Below are positions 26,485-36,012 of a DNA stretch of 64,000 nt, piece after piece (the first letter of the stretch is position 1; each line of letters begins with the position of its first letter). This stretch comes from Flavobacterium saccharophilum (lineage in GTDB: Bacteria > Bacteroidota > Bacteroidia > Flavobacteriales > Flavobacteriaceae). The stretch is from the NCBI RefSeq assembly GCF_900142735.1, contig NZ_FRBY01000007.1, positions 186,001 to 250,000 of the forward strand, in the 5' to 3' direction. Position numbers and translations under genes: made by a program. The notes beneath the pieces were generated by a model that made no database searches, was not told the DNA's origin, and saw only the letters and a list, made by a program, of their open reading frames with translations.

Positions 26485-26589
26485 AATGTTATCTTTTTAT
26501 ATAAGTAAAGATAGCACCTGAATTACACATCTAATTTACAAAATTATTTTTGAATTTTATATTTTATGAACCATAAAATTACAGCAAAG

Positions 26590-26627
26590 AAAAACCCATC
26601 ACTCCCAGATTGGGAATGATGGGTTTT
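26590..26627. terminator. Bidirectional terminator-like hairpin
   Basis: Stem of about 17 bp (AAAACCCATCA.TCCCA / TGGGAATGATGGGTTTT) between lpdA and blc. It lies just downstream of lpdA on the minus strand, where it would serve as the terminator. Confidence 0.75.
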
Positions 26628-26646
26628 AAATATGATTTACGTAAAA

Positions 26647-28050
26647 TTATACGTGTAACGCTCTGTTGTCAGTAGCTGCTAATGCTGCTTCTTTTACCGC
26701 TTCCGCGAAAGTTGGATGCGCGTGGCTCATTCTTGAAATATCTTCAGCAGAAGCTTTGAATTCCATTGCCGTAACCGCCTCAGCAATTAAGTCAGCTGTA
26801 CGTGCTCCAATCATGTGAACTCCTAAAACCTCATCTGTTTTAGCATCAGCAATGATTTTCACGAATCCGTCTAAGTCTCCACTTGCTCTTGCACGACCTA
26901 AAGCTTTGAATGGGAAGCTACCTACTTTATATTCTGTTCCTGAAGCTTTAACCTGCTCTTCTGTTTGTCCAACTGCAGCAACTTCTGGCCAAGTGTAAAC
27001 TACACCAGGAATTAAGTTATAATCAATATGCGGTTTTTGACCTGCTAAGATTTCAGCAACCATAGTTCCTTCTTCCTCTGCTTTGTGTGCCAACATTGCT
27101 CCACGAACAACATCTCCAATTGCGTAAATATTTGGAACGTTAGTTTGTAAATGATCGTTTACTTCTACTTGTCCTCTGTCTGAAATTTTCACTCCAGCTT
27201 TGTCAGCGTTTAATCCGTCTGTGTAAGGACGACGACCAACAGAAACTAATGAATAATCTCCTTCTAAAGTGATAGTTTCTCCTTTAGCATTTTCAGCCTG
27301 AACTACAACAGCATCACCGTTTCTTTCAACTGATTTTACTTTATGAGAAACGTAGAATTTCATTCCTTGTTTTTTCAATACTTTCGTCAATTCTTTAGAC
27401 AAAGCTCCGTCCATTCCAGGAATGATTCTGTCCATGAATTCTACTACAGAAACCTGAGCTCCTAAACGAAGGTAAACTTGTCCAAGCTCGATTCCGATAA
27501 CTCCACCGCCAATAATTACTAAGTGTTTTGGAACTTCTTTTAAAGCCAACGCTTCAGTAGAAGTGATTATTCTTTCTTTATCAATTTTGATGAAAGGTAA
27601 AGAAGATGGTTTTGAACCTGTAGCGATTACAGTATATTTTGCTTCGATAGTTTCAGATGTTCCGTCAGCTTTTGCAACTGCAATATGTGTTGCGTCTACG
27701 AAAGAACCTAAACCATTGAAAACAGTGATTTTATTTTTATCCATTAAGTAGTTGATTCCACCTACGGTTTGATCTACAACTGCTTGTTTGCGCGCGATCA
27801 TTTTCTCTAAATTGATTTTCACATCACCAGAAACTTCGATTCCGTGATCTGCGAAATGAGCAATTTCTGCATAATGATGAGAAGAAGAAAGTAATGCTTT
27901 TGAAGGAATACAACCTACGTTAAGGCAAGTTCCGCCCAAAGAGTTATACTTTTCTACAATTGCTGTTTTGAAACCTAATTGTGCGCAACGAATTGCTGAT
28001 ACATATCCGCCAGGACCTGAACCTATAATGACTACGTCAAATGAACTCAT
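26647..28050 (-). CDS. lpdA: Dihydrolipoyl dehydrogenase (E3)
   Basis: 467 residues, the standard E3 length. The FAD-binding GSGPGGYVSAIRCAQLG is followed by the redox disulfide C42/C47 in GGTCLNVGCIPSK, the NAD-binding GGGVIGIELG, and the C-terminal catalytic HAHPTFAEAVKEAAL. E3 reoxidises dihydrolipoyl groups of the 2-oxoacid dehydrogenase and glycine cleavage complexes. No E1/E2 gene is adjacent, so it probably serves several complexes. A -7-like TAATTTTG lies at 28085-28078 on the minus strand. Confidence 0.95.
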   Translation of the reverse strand: MSSFDVVIIGSGPGGYVSAIRCAQLGFKTAIVEKYNSLGGTCLNVGCIPSKALLSSSHHYAEIAHFADHGIEVSGDVKINLEKMIARKQAVVDQTVGGINYLMDKNKITVFNGLGSFVDATHIAVAKADGTSETIEAKYTVIATGSKPSSLPFIKIDKERIITSTEALALKEVPKHLVIIGGGVIGIELGQVYLRLGAQVSVVEFMDRIIPGMDGALSKELTKVLKKQGMKFYVSHKVKSVERNGDAVVVQAENAKGETITLEGDYSLVSVGRRPYTDGLNADKAGVKISDRGQVEVNDHLQTNVPNIYAIGDVVRGAMLAHKAEEEGTMVAEILAGQKPHIDYNLIPGVVYTWPEVAAVGQTEEQVKASGTEYKVGSFPFKALGRARASGDLDGFVKIIADAKTDEVLGVHMIGARTADLIAEAVTAMEFKASAEDISRMSHAHPTFAEAVKEAALAATDNRALHV

Positions 28051-28149
28051 AGTTTGTCTATTTTATTTTTAGCGATACAAAATTAAGGAATAAAGTTTTG
28101 TTTAAAGTTTAAATTTCAATGTTTTTTGTGTGAATTTTGAGGTGTTGGT

Positions 28150-28290
28150 TTTCTGCCACGAAGGCACTAAGACACGAAGTTTTTTTTTAAAAAAGGATTG
28201 TGGGTTTTACTGTTAAGTTTGCAAAGTTTTTGTTTTTCTAATCTCGCAAAGTCGCAGAGTCGCGAAGTTTTTTTTAAGTGAATGGTTTTA
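28150..28290. repeat. Degenerate GCCACGAAGGCAC-type repeat
   Basis: GCCACGAAGGCACTAAGACA, then CGCAAAGTCGCAGAGTCGCG downstream. This is the same word family as at 46677-46878 and 32869-33075. No gene. Confidence 0.55.
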
Positions 28291-28300
28291 TCGTTCTGTT

Positions 28301-28400
28301 TGTCATTTCGACGAAGGAGAAATCCTCGCGAGAAGCTCGACAAAGATTGGGTTCTCGTTGCGGAGTTACTTGCGAGGATTTCTCCTTCGTCGAAATGACA
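28301..28400. repeat. 100-bp gene-less palindrome of the GIY-YIG-flanking repeat
   Basis: Arms 28301-28340 and 28361-28400 are inverted copies (TGTCATTTCGACGAAGGAGA at the left end, its complement at the right end) with a centre of about 20 bases. The arms match those around the GIY-YIG gene, which makes this look like a deletion derivative (MITE-like). Confidence 0.85.
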
Positions 28401-28465
28401 GAAAATGAGAATAAAAACCTTTGAACCTAAACTTAGAACCTCAGCAACTCAGAACCTTAGAATCT

Positions 28466-28924
28466 CTAAAAAGAAATCACTGTCGAATTCTTCACCTCAC
28501 TAATCATAAAGGTACTTTGTGTGCTTCCAATATGTTGCAAGGTTGTCAGTTTGGTTACCAAAAATTCTCTGTAGGCTTCCATGTCTTTTACTAATACTTT
28601 TAATATGTAGTCGTAATCTCCGCTTACATGATGGCATTCTAAAACTTCGTTTAGTTTGATGACCTCGCTTTCGAATTTGGTTAGGAATTCTTTGGTGTGT
28701 TGAATGAGTTTTAAGTGACAGAAAACCACAAAACCTTTTTCGATTTTTGATTTATCAACCAATGCTACGTAGTTTTTGATAATTCCTTCTCGCTCCAGTT
28801 TTTTTATTCTTTCGTAAACTGCTGTTACCGAAAGATTCAGTTTTAAGGATAATTCTTTGGTAGTCTTTTTACTGTCGGTTTGTAATAGAACCAGGAGTTT
28901 TTTATCAGTGGCGTCTAAGGTCAT
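28466..28924 (-). CDS. Lrp/AsnC-family transcriptional regulator
   Basis: 152 residues. The N-terminal HTH (DKKLLVLLQTDSKKTTKELSLKLNLSVTAVYERIKKLEREGII) is followed by the ligand-binding RAM domain (GFVVFCHLKLIQHTKEF, VLECHHVSGDYDYILKVLVKDMEAY). These proteins form octamers that respond to amino acids. It is divergent from the Cys/Met PLP-enzyme gene at 29273, a common regulator-target layout. A perfect -7 box TAAATTTG lies at 28994-28987 on the minus strand. Confidence 0.93.
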   Translation of the reverse strand: MTLDATDKKLLVLLQTDSKKTTKELSLKLNLSVTAVYERIKKLEREGIIKNYVALVDKSKIEKGFVVFCHLKLIQHTKEFLTKFESEVIKLNEVLECHHVSGDYDYILKVLVKDMEAYREFLVTKLTTLQHIGSTQSTFMISEVKNSTVISF

Positions 28925-29108
28925 GATTGTTGATTGTTGATTATTGTTCTGCTGAAAAAAAATCTATGAATTTGGACTTAATCGAACAAATTTAAACTAA
29001 AAATCTTTCACACGTCATTTTTATAGTTTTAAAATCTAATTATTAAGTAAATCATTGATTAATTTTCTTATTAGATGTTATTTTGGACTGATTTTCTTTT
29101 GAAAATGA

Positions 29109-29190
29109 GTGCACTAGCCCTGATAGAAGCGGCATCCTTTTATGGTGGGGTTCACCATAAAAGATATAGCGAATAGCAGGAAATAGCTCC
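29109..29190 (+). repeat. Structured hairpin element, copy 3
   Basis: Flanks CTAGCCCTGATAGAAG and AGCAGGAAATAGCTCC; perfect 10-bp hairpin TTTTATGGTG (29138-29147) / CACCATAAAA (29153-29162) around GGGTT. The outer pairing is CCTG (29119-29122) with CAGG (29177-29180), a compensated change from CCCG/CGGG of copies 1 and 2. It lies in the gap between the divergent lrp and PLP-enzyme genes. Confidence 0.8.
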
Positions 29191-29272
29191 TAAATTTTAT
29201 ACTAACCAGGCTTTAAACTCAAACAACTTGAAACCTGAAACTTAAAACTTGAAACAAAAAAAACTAAAACAT

Positions 29273-30478
29273 ATGAAAGACTTTAATCCGGCAGATAAAA
29301 TTCAGGATTTGCAATACTTTGGAGAATTTGGGGGTGTGAATCCTTCGATTTCTGATTCTTCTACTTATACTTTCCTTTCGGCAAAAACGATGTTCGACAC
29401 TTTTGAAGGAAATATGGAAGGTTGTTATTTGTACTCGCGTCATTCGTCGCCAAGTAATTTGTATTTGGATCAGGCTTTGGCGGCGATGGAAGGAACGGAA
29501 ACGGCAAACGTATCAGCTTCTGGAATGGGTGCGATTACGCCTACGCTATTGCAGCTTTGCGGTGCGGGCGACCATATTGTGTCAAGCCGAACTATTTATG
29601 GCGGAACGTATGCTTTTTTGAAAAATTTCACCCCTCGATTCGGAATTGAAACGAGCTTTGTAGACATCACAAAATTGGATATTGTAGAAGCTTCGATTAC
29701 ACCAAAAACGAAAGTTATCTATTGTGAAACCGTAAGTAATCCTTTGTTGGAAGTTGCTGATATTGCTGGTTTGGCAAAAATTGCAAAAAAGCATAATTTG
29801 AAATTGGTAGTTGATAATACCTTCTCGCCTTTATCTGTCTCTCCTGCAAAATTAGGTGCTGATATTGTGATTCACAGTTTGACGAAATACATCAACGGAA
29901 GCAGTGATACCGTTGGTGGTGTAACTTGTGCCTCTAAAGAATTTATCAATTCACTGAAAAATGTAAACTCCGGAGCGAGCATGCTTTTGGGACCAACGAT
30001 GGACAGTTTGCGTTCGGCTTCGGTAATGAAAAATCTTCGTACGCTTCATATCCGTATCAAACAACACAGTCATAATGCACATTTTCTAGCTGACAAATTT
30101 GAAGCGGATGGTTTGAAAACGGTTTATCCTGGATTGAAAAGCCACCCGAGTCATGAGTTATATAAAACGATGATTAATCCGGAATATGGTTTTGGCGGAA
30201 TGATGACGATTGACGTTGGAACTTTAGAGAAGGCGAATGAATTAATGGAATTAATGCAGGCAAGAAACTTAGGTTATTTGGCGGTAAGTTTAGGGTTTTA
30301 CAAAACACTTTTCAGCGCGCCCGGAACTTCAACTTCAAGCGAAATTCCGTTAGAGGAACAAGCTGAAATGGGATTGACAGATGGTTTGATTCGTTTTTCT
30401 ATTGGATTGGATAACGATATTCAGCGTACTTATGAGATGATGAAGGCTTGTATGGTGGAGCTTGGGATTTTAAAATAG
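29273..30478 (+). CDS. Cys/Met-metabolism PLP-dependent enzyme
   Basis: 401 residues from the ATG at 29273 (a TTG at 29249 is less likely). It is a fold-type I gamma-family enzyme with the SRHSSPSNLYLDQALAAMEGTE start, YGGTYAFL, the PLP pocket VVDNTFSPL, the PLP lysine in SLTKYINGSSD (near 210), and C-terminal SLGFYKTLFSAPGTSTSSEI. The position that is Cys in methionine gamma-lyase (YGCT) is Gly here, so I do not assign that activity. Cystathionine gamma-synthase/lyase or O-acetylhomoserine chemistry are alternatives. The divergent Lrp/AsnC regulator probably controls it. Confidence 0.88.
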   Translation: MKDFNPADKIQDLQYFGEFGGVNPSISDSSTYTFLSAKTMFDTFEGNMEGCYLYSRHSSPSNLYLDQALAAMEGTETANVSASGMGAITPTLLQLCGAGDHIVSSRTIYGGTYAFLKNFTPRFGIETSFVDITKLDIVEASITPKTKVIYCETVSNPLLEVADIAGLAKIAKKHNLKLVVDNTFSPLSVSPAKLGADIVIHSLTKYINGSSDTVGGVTCASKEFINSLKNVNSGASMLLGPTMDSLRSASVMKNLRTLHIRIKQHSHNAHFLADKFEADGLKTVYPGLKSHPSHELYKTMINPEYGFGGMMTIDVGTLEKANELMELMQARNLGYLAVSLGFYKTLFSAPGTSTSSEIPLEEQAEMGLTDGLIRFSIGLDNDIQRTYEMMKACMVELGILK

Positions 30479-30524
30479 ACTAGCTTAGATTTTAGACATC
30501 TTAGATTATTAGATTAAAATTTTT

Positions 30525-30576
30525 CGCCACGAATTCACGAATTTTTAAAACAAATTAATTCGTGAGTTCGTGGCGA
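30525..30576. repeat. GCCACGAATTCACGAATT palindrome
   Basis: Nearly perfect inverted repeat of about 20-bp arms (CGCCACGAATTCACGAATT with AATTCGTGAGTTCGTGGCG) around a short AT-rich centre. It could also stop transcription of the upstream gene. Confidence 0.75.
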
Positions 30577-30608
30577 TTTTTTTTACTGAGACAGTAACCA
30601 CACCAATT

Positions 30609-30736
30609 TGTCATTTCGAGGAACGAGAAATCCCCGCAAGTAGCTCGACAAAGATTGGTGATTTCTGTGCGGAGCTACTTGCGGGGATTGCTTCGCCAGT
30701 TCGCTATCGCTCGTGTCCTCCTCCGTCGGAATGACA
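30609..30736. repeat. 128-bp gene-less palindrome of the GIY-YIG-flanking repeat family
   Basis: Begins TGTCATTTCGAGGAACGAGA and ends TCCGTCGGAATGACA. The inner arms CCCCGCAAGTAGCTC and GAGCTACTTGCGGGG pair exactly. The right arm carries about 26 extra bases containing CGCTATCGCTCG. Confidence 0.8.
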
Positions 30737-30756
30737 TAAAACGCGATAAAAAATAA

Positions 30757-30792
30757 AAAAAGCCGTTCTGATCAATCTCAGAACGGCTTTTC
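30757..30792. terminator. Terminator between convergent genes
   Basis: 13-bp stem AAAAGCCGTTCTG / CAGAACGGCTTTT between the PLP-enzyme gene and the minus-strand permease; it can act in both directions. Confidence 0.85.
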
Positions 30793-30810
30793 ACATATAA
30801 CTTTTGACTC

Positions 30811-32748
30811 TTAACCTCTAACCTCAGGGAAGTTCAGCTTACTATTCTTTCTACTATAAGTAAAGTAAATAAACAACCCAATTAACAACCAGATTGTGAA
30901 GTAAATCCAATTCCAAACACTTAATTCGGCCATCATGTACAGGCAGCAGATTAATCCTAAAAGCGGAATTAAAGACAAGTTTTGTTTGAATGACCAAACG
31001 GCTAATCCAACCAAAACGAAAAGGAAAATCCACATTGGAATTTTGTGTTTGAATAAACTGAAACCTGATTCGTATTTTAGAGAATCGTTGATTGGTAAAC
31101 CTTTTACAACTTCGGCATATTTAGCGTCGTCGTCCTGGTATTGGCTTAATAAATGTTCTAAATCTGAAGTTTCGGCAGTTTTATTTTTAACATCGATACT
31201 TTCCAAATAACTGAAAACTTTCGCTGATTCTTCTTTATCTAAAGACGTAATAATCGTCGTTGCATCGTTTGTTTGCGCTTCGTTATTAATGAAAGCCATT
31301 GTCGCTTTATTGTTGAAAGCAAAAGCGTAATAGATTCCGGCAATCATTAAAACCGGCAAAATATACTTTGAGTTCACATAAGGTGTTTTGAATTTCCCTC
31401 TTGGAATATCAGTCTTGTTTTGTAAAACCAAAACTCCCGCGCACACCAGTACAAAGGCAAATAAAGTTCCGATACTACATAAATCGGTAACCATTGTTAA
31501 GTTTAAAAACAAAGCCGGAACGGCAACCACAAAACCAGTTACGATAGTTGCAAAAGATGGTGTTTTGAATTTTGGATGCACAGTAGAAAACTTCTTTGGC
31601 AATAAACCGTCACGGCTCATACTCATCCAGATACGAGGCTGTCCCATTTGGAAAACCAATAAAACGCTCGCCATAGCAATTACTGCACTTACGGCAATAA
31701 TTCCGGACATCCATTTTAAGTTTAATTTATCGAAAACAAATGCAAGAGGATCTCCAACATTCAATTCGTTATAACGTACCATTCCGGTTAAAACCAGGGC
31801 AATGGCAATATATAAAATCGTACAGATAATAATCGCCCACATCATTCCGCGAGGTAAATCTCGTTGTGGATTTTTACATTCTTCGGCCGTTGTCGAAATC
31901 GCGTCAAAACCAATATAAGCAAAGAAAACAGCTGACACACCTTTTAATACACCGCTAACGCCATTTGGAGCAAACGGATCCCAGTTGGCTGTATCTACAT
32001 AAAATACACCCACTGCAATAACTAAAAGAACGATACAAAGTTTTACAACCACCATTGCATTACTCGCATTACGAGATTCTTTCATTCCTCGGTAAACCAA
32101 AGCTGTAATCAACACAATGATGAACAAAGCAGGTAAATCGGCAACAAAGTGAAAAGAACCTATTGTTGGTGCTGTTGTCCAGGCGGTATAAGCTGCCTGT
32201 AATCCTGCACCTAAGTTTTCGTATGTTTTTCCGCCCTGCATTAATGCTGTGGCATCATTAAATCCGTTTGAAGCCGTTAGATAATCCATCTGAACCCATT
32301 GCGGTAAATGTATTCCACCACTCTGGAGCAGTCCCGTAAAATAATCACTCCACGATATCGCCACGGTTATATTTCCGACGGCATATTCCATGATTAAAGC
32401 CCAACCGATAATCCAGGCAATAAGTTCGCCAAAAGCTACATAAGAGTACGTATAAGCACTTCCTGAAACCGGAACCATAGAGGCAAATTCGGCGTAAGCA
32501 AATGCAGCAAAACTACAAGCCAAAGCTGTAAACAAAAACAAGAAAATAACGGCTGGTCCACCATCAGCACTTGCTTTTCCGATGGTACTAAAAATACCTG
32601 CTCCAACAATAGCTGCGATTCCGAATGCAGTTAAATCCCTGGTCGTTAAATGTTTTCCTAATGCATTATGACCATCTGCTTCGTTCTTTGCAACTTGCTT
32701 GAGAATATCTTGTACCGTTTTTTTTCGGAATAAACCTGATAATGCCAT
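30811..32748 (-). CDS. APC-family amino acid permease
   Basis: 645 residues, longer than the usual 460-500. The first helix region LTAFGIAAIVGAGIFSTIGKASADGGPAV holds the GAGIF substrate-site motif, and FFAYIGFDAISTTAEECKNPQRDLPRGM is the cationic amino acid transporter (YfnA/CAT-like) signature. Extra length comes from two soluble insertions, about residues 140-205 and 485-562 (INNEAQTNDATTIITSLDKE to SGFSLFKHKI), the second between late transmembrane helices. The substrate is unknown. It is monocistronic on the minus strand. Confidence 0.88.
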   Translation of the reverse strand: MALSGLFRKKTVQDILKQVAKNEADGHNALGKHLTTRDLTAFGIAAIVGAGIFSTIGKASADGGPAVIFLFLFTALACSFAAFAYAEFASMVPVSGSAYTYSYVAFGELIAWIIGWALIMEYAVGNITVAISWSDYFTGLLQSGGIHLPQWVQMDYLTASNGFNDATALMQGGKTYENLGAGLQAAYTAWTTAPTIGSFHFVADLPALFIIVLITALVYRGMKESRNASNAMVVVKLCIVLLVIAVGVFYVDTANWDPFAPNGVSGVLKGVSAVFFAYIGFDAISTTAEECKNPQRDLPRGMMWAIIICTILYIAIALVLTGMVRYNELNVGDPLAFVFDKLNLKWMSGIIAVSAVIAMASVLLVFQMGQPRIWMSMSRDGLLPKKFSTVHPKFKTPSFATIVTGFVVAVPALFLNLTMVTDLCSIGTLFAFVLVCAGVLVLQNKTDIPRGKFKTPYVNSKYILPVLMIAGIYYAFAFNNKATMAFINNEAQTNDATTIITSLDKEESAKVFSYLESIDVKNKTAETSDLEHLLSQYQDDDAKYAEVVKGLPINDSLKYESGFSLFKHKIPMWIFLFVLVGLAVWSFKQNLSLIPLLGLICCLYMMAELSVWNWIYFTIWLLIGLFIYFTYSRKNSKLNFPEVRG

Positions 32749-32868
32749 ATGTGGTTTTGCTTTTAAAATTAATTTATGTCGGTCTTTGTGGTTTTATTTT
32801 GCAAATAATGCAAAAATTATCCTGATTTCAAATATATAAAACGATTTTGTTTTAATGGGAATTATTTT

Positions 32869-33105
32869 TTGCCACGAAGGCGCAAGGGCACGAAGTTCTT
32901 TTAGCCACAAATTACACTAATTTCCCCGAATTTTGTTTCACGCAGATTTAAAAAGATTTAAGCGGATGCGCGCAGATTTTATTCATAGCTAAATCAAAAT
33001 TAAATCTGCTAAAATGCCTCCCGATGGCTATCGGGACTGCGTGAAAAAATCCTTTTAATCCTTTAATCTGTGGCTAAACAAAAATCTAAAATCTAAAATC
33101 TAAAA
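32869..33105. repeat. GCCACGAAGGCGC / ACGCAGATTTAAAAAGATTT mosaic palindrome
   Basis: GCCACGAAGGCGCAAGGGCA, then CGCAGATTTAAAAAGATTTA with its inverted partner TCCTTTTAATCCTTTAATCT, ending in three AAAATCT units. No gene is visible in the 32749-33105 gap. Confidence 0.6.
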
Positions 33106-36012
33106 TTATTTAAGGCAGCTTCTTAAAATACTAACCGGGTGCTGTGCTTCCCTACTCGTTCCATCATAAATTTGATGGCGACAGCTTGTTCCTGCAGCGG
33201 CGATTTTTACATTTTCAGCCGTGGCACGCACTTTTGGAAATAAAGTATCTTCTCCCATTTGCATACTCACCTGGTAATGTTCTTTTTCGTAACCAAAAGA
33301 TCCTGCCATTCCGCAACAGCCCGAATTGTAAATCGTAACCGTATTATTGGTTGGTAAATTCAGCATGGCAAAAGTCGCTTCAACAGAACTCAATGATTTC
33401 TGATGACAGTGGCCGTGAATCTTGATTTCTTTCTTTTCATCCGAAAAAGAATCCGGTTTAATTTTACCATCGATAATTTCTTTTTTAAAGAATTCTTCAA
33501 TGGTAAAAGCATTTTGGGATAACTTCTCTGCTTCTTCTTTATCATCAGCCAAGCGAAGATATTCATCCCTGAAAGTTAAAATGGCAGAAGGCTCAATACC
33601 CACCAAAGGCGCATTGCCTAAAACCAAATCTTTAAAAATGTTGACATTGTGATTGGCTATTTTTTTTGCTTCTTCCAAAAAACCTTTAGATAAATACGCC
33701 CTTCCGCTTTCTTCATGGTCGATAACCAAAACCTGATAACCTAGTTTAGTTAATAATTCGAAAGCATCGATTCCTATATTTACATCATAATAATTGGTAA
33801 ATTCATCTACAAACAAGTACAATCTTCCGTTCGGAAAATCCGTAACTGTAGGTTTGTGGTTTTCATGCCATTTTCTGAAAGTCTTTTTTGCTAAAAGCGG
33901 CACTTGTCTCTCAGGCGCAATTCCCATACTTTTTTTAACCAGCGACTGATTCGAAATAAAGTTGGTGATTGACGGAAACAAACTTCCCATTTTATTCAGT
34001 TTTGCGTTGTGAGCAAAAATCTTATTTCGGGTAGAGAAACCGTTTGCTTTTTGGTATTGGTATAAAAATTCTGTTTTTAAAGTGGCAACATCCACATTAC
34101 TCGGACATTCGCTGGCGCAAGCTTTACAGCTTACACACAACTCAAAAACTTCGTATAATTCTTTCTGGTCAAATTTGTTTTCTTTTTCAGAATACGTCAA
34201 ATATTCACGCAACGCATTCGCTCTCGCACGCGTTGTTTCTTTTTCGTTTTTCGTCGCGCGATAACTCGGACACATCGCTCCTCCTGCCGATGGCAATTTT
34301 CTACAATCGCCAGAACCATTGCATTTTTCTGCCGCACGCAAAATCCCTAAACTGTCTGAGAAATCCTGAAACGTTTTAATGTCCGGTTCTACCCTGCCCG
34401 AAACCACACGATGGTTTTCATCCATCTTTAAAGCGTTCACAATCTTCCCGATATTCAAAACCGAATTCGGGTCAAAAGCCAGTTTAATGCGTTTCAGCAA
34501 TTCATAATTCGTTTCGCCAATCATAAACGGAATAAACTCGCCGCGCACAATTCCGTCGCCGTGTTCCCCGCTTAGCGAACCTCTGTATTTCTTCACCAAA
34601 ATCGCCACATCGGTCGCGATGGTTCTAAATAATTTTAAGTCAGATGTTTTCTTCAAATTCAAAACCGGACGCAAATGCAGTTCGCCCGCACCCGCATGCG
34701 CATAATAAATCGCACCTTGTCCGTGACGCAGCATCATCGCCGAAAACTCCGCAATATAAGCCGGTAAATCGCTCAACTCAACTGCAGTATCTTCAATCGA
34801 ATCGGCTGCTTTGTCGTCTCCTACGATACTTCCCAAAAGTCCGAGGCCGGCTTTTCTCAATTCGTTTACTTTTTCAATATCCGCTCCGTAAATTTTTACA
34901 AGTGCATAGCCAAAGTTGTTTTTTTCTAAATCAGCAATTAAAGCATTCGCCTGATTTTCGGCATCTTGTGCGTCGTGCGAAGCCACTTCAAACATCATAA
35001 TCGCTTTCGGTTCTCCAACCAAAAAGAAACGGTTTTTAATGTGCTCGCGATTCGTTTTGGTACAATCCAGAATCGTGTCGTCGATCATTTCTGCGGTGTA
35101 CAAATGATGTTTCATCGCCACCACAACAGATTCCAGCGATTCCTGAATGCTGTGATAATGCGCCACCACCATAATATTATTAGCCGGCGGTAAATCGTCA
35201 ACTTTTAAGGTAATCTCATACGTAAAGGCCAAAGTTCCTTCGCTTCCGCAGAGTAATTTTCCGAGGTTTATGGTCGGTTCCGTTCCTCCAAACAAATCCG
35301 ATTTCAGTAAAATATCAACGGCATAACCCGTATTTCTTCTGTGAATCTCCGGTTTCGGAAACTCTTTTACAATTTCATCCTGCGTTGCTTTTACCGAAAG
35401 TTCGTCGTAAACGCTTTTGTATATTTTATTTTCTAAGGTATCGCCTTTGGTTTTTTCGATAAATTCCGCCGAAGTCAGTTCCTTAAAAACCACTTCCGAT
35501 CCGTCGCTCAAAATCGCTTTAATCTCCACAATTTTATCGCGCGTCACGCCATAGCGAATCGAAGTCGTTCCCGAAGAATTATTGCCCACCATTCCGCCAA
35601 TCATACAGCGGTTGGAAGTCGAAGTATTCGGGCCGAAAAACACGCCATGAGGTTTCAGAAACAAATTAAGTTCATCGCGAATCACACCTGGCTCGACCGT
35701 AACTGTTTTTTTAATCGGGTCGAAATTCAGGATTTTAGTAAAATTCTTGGAAACATCGACCACAATTCCGTTGCCGACCGTTTGTCCGGCCAGCGAAGTT
35801 CCCGCCGTTCTTGGCGTAATCGAAATTTGATGCTCCCCCGCAAACCGAATCAGTTTACTAATATCTGCGATCGTTTTAGGCACGGCAACCGCTTTGGGTT
35901 TAATCCGGTACACCGAAGCATCGGTCGAATAAAGTGTTTTATGAAGATCATCGTATAAAAGTGTTCCTTCCAACGATGCTGATAATTGTTCTAAATCCTT
36001 AAGTAGTGACAT
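33106..36012 (-). CDS. FAD-linked oxidase fused to an Fe-S (GlpC/CCG-type) domain
   Basis: About 968 residues from the ATG at 36012 (MSLLKDLEQL). The frame stays open to 36105, but a -7 box (TATTTTTG, 36040-36033 on the minus strand) lies within that part. Order: FAD_binding_4 (ITPRTAGTSLAGQTVGNGIV), FAD-oxidase C-terminal domain (YYAHAGAGELHLRPVL, SGEHGDGIVR), a cysteine-rich linker (NGSGDCRKL, CPSYRATKNEKETTRARAN), a 4Fe-4S motif CVSCKACASECPSN, then two CCG-type segments (HGHCHQKSL, SGCCGMAGSFGYE). This is the GlcD-GlpC fusion seen in D-lactate or glycolate dehydrogenases. The exact 2-hydroxyacid is not determined. Confidence 0.9.
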   Translation of the reverse strand: MSLLKDLEQLSASLEGTLLYDDLHKTLYSTDASVYRIKPKAVAVPKTIADISKLIRFAGEHQISITPRTAGTSLAGQTVGNGIVVDVSKNFTKILNFDPIKKTVTVEPGVIRDELNLFLKPHGVFFGPNTSTSNRCMIGGMVGNNSSGTTSIRYGVTRDKIVEIKAILSDGSEVVFKELTSAEFIEKTKGDTLENKIYKSVYDELSVKATQDEIVKEFPKPEIHRRNTGYAVDILLKSDLFGGTEPTINLGKLLCGSEGTLAFTYEITLKVDDLPPANNIMVVAHYHSIQESLESVVVAMKHHLYTAEMIDDTILDCTKTNREHIKNRFFLVGEPKAIMMFEVASHDAQDAENQANALIADLEKNNFGYALVKIYGADIEKVNELRKAGLGLLGSIVGDDKAADSIEDTAVELSDLPAYIAEFSAMMLRHGQGAIYYAHAGAGELHLRPVLNLKKTSDLKLFRTIATDVAILVKKYRGSLSGEHGDGIVRGEFIPFMIGETNYELLKRIKLAFDPNSVLNIGKIVNALKMDENHRVVSGRVEPDIKTFQDFSDSLGILRAAEKCNGSGDCRKLPSAGGAMCPSYRATKNEKETTRARANALREYLTYSEKENKFDQKELYEVFELCVSCKACASECPSNVDVATLKTEFLYQYQKANGFSTRNKIFAHNAKLNKMGSLFPSITNFISNQSLVKKSMGIAPERQVPLLAKKTFRKWHENHKPTVTDFPNGRLYLFVDEFTNYYDVNIGIDAFELLTKLGYQVLVIDHEESGRAYLSKGFLEEAKKIANHNVNIFKDLVLGNAPLVGIEPSAILTFRDEYLRLADDKEEAEKLSQNAFTIEEFFKKEIIDGKIKPDSFSDEKKEIKIHGHCHQKSLSSVEATFAMLNLPTNNTVTIYNSGCCGMAGSFGYEKEHYQVSMQMGEDTLFPKVRATAENVKIAAAGTSCRHQIYDGTSREAQHPVSILRSCLK

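Noticed and set aside
29273..30478. Firm assignment as methionine gamma-lyase
   Set aside because: The Cys conserved near the YGxT motif in that enzyme is Gly here, so only the broader Cys/Met PLP family is supported.
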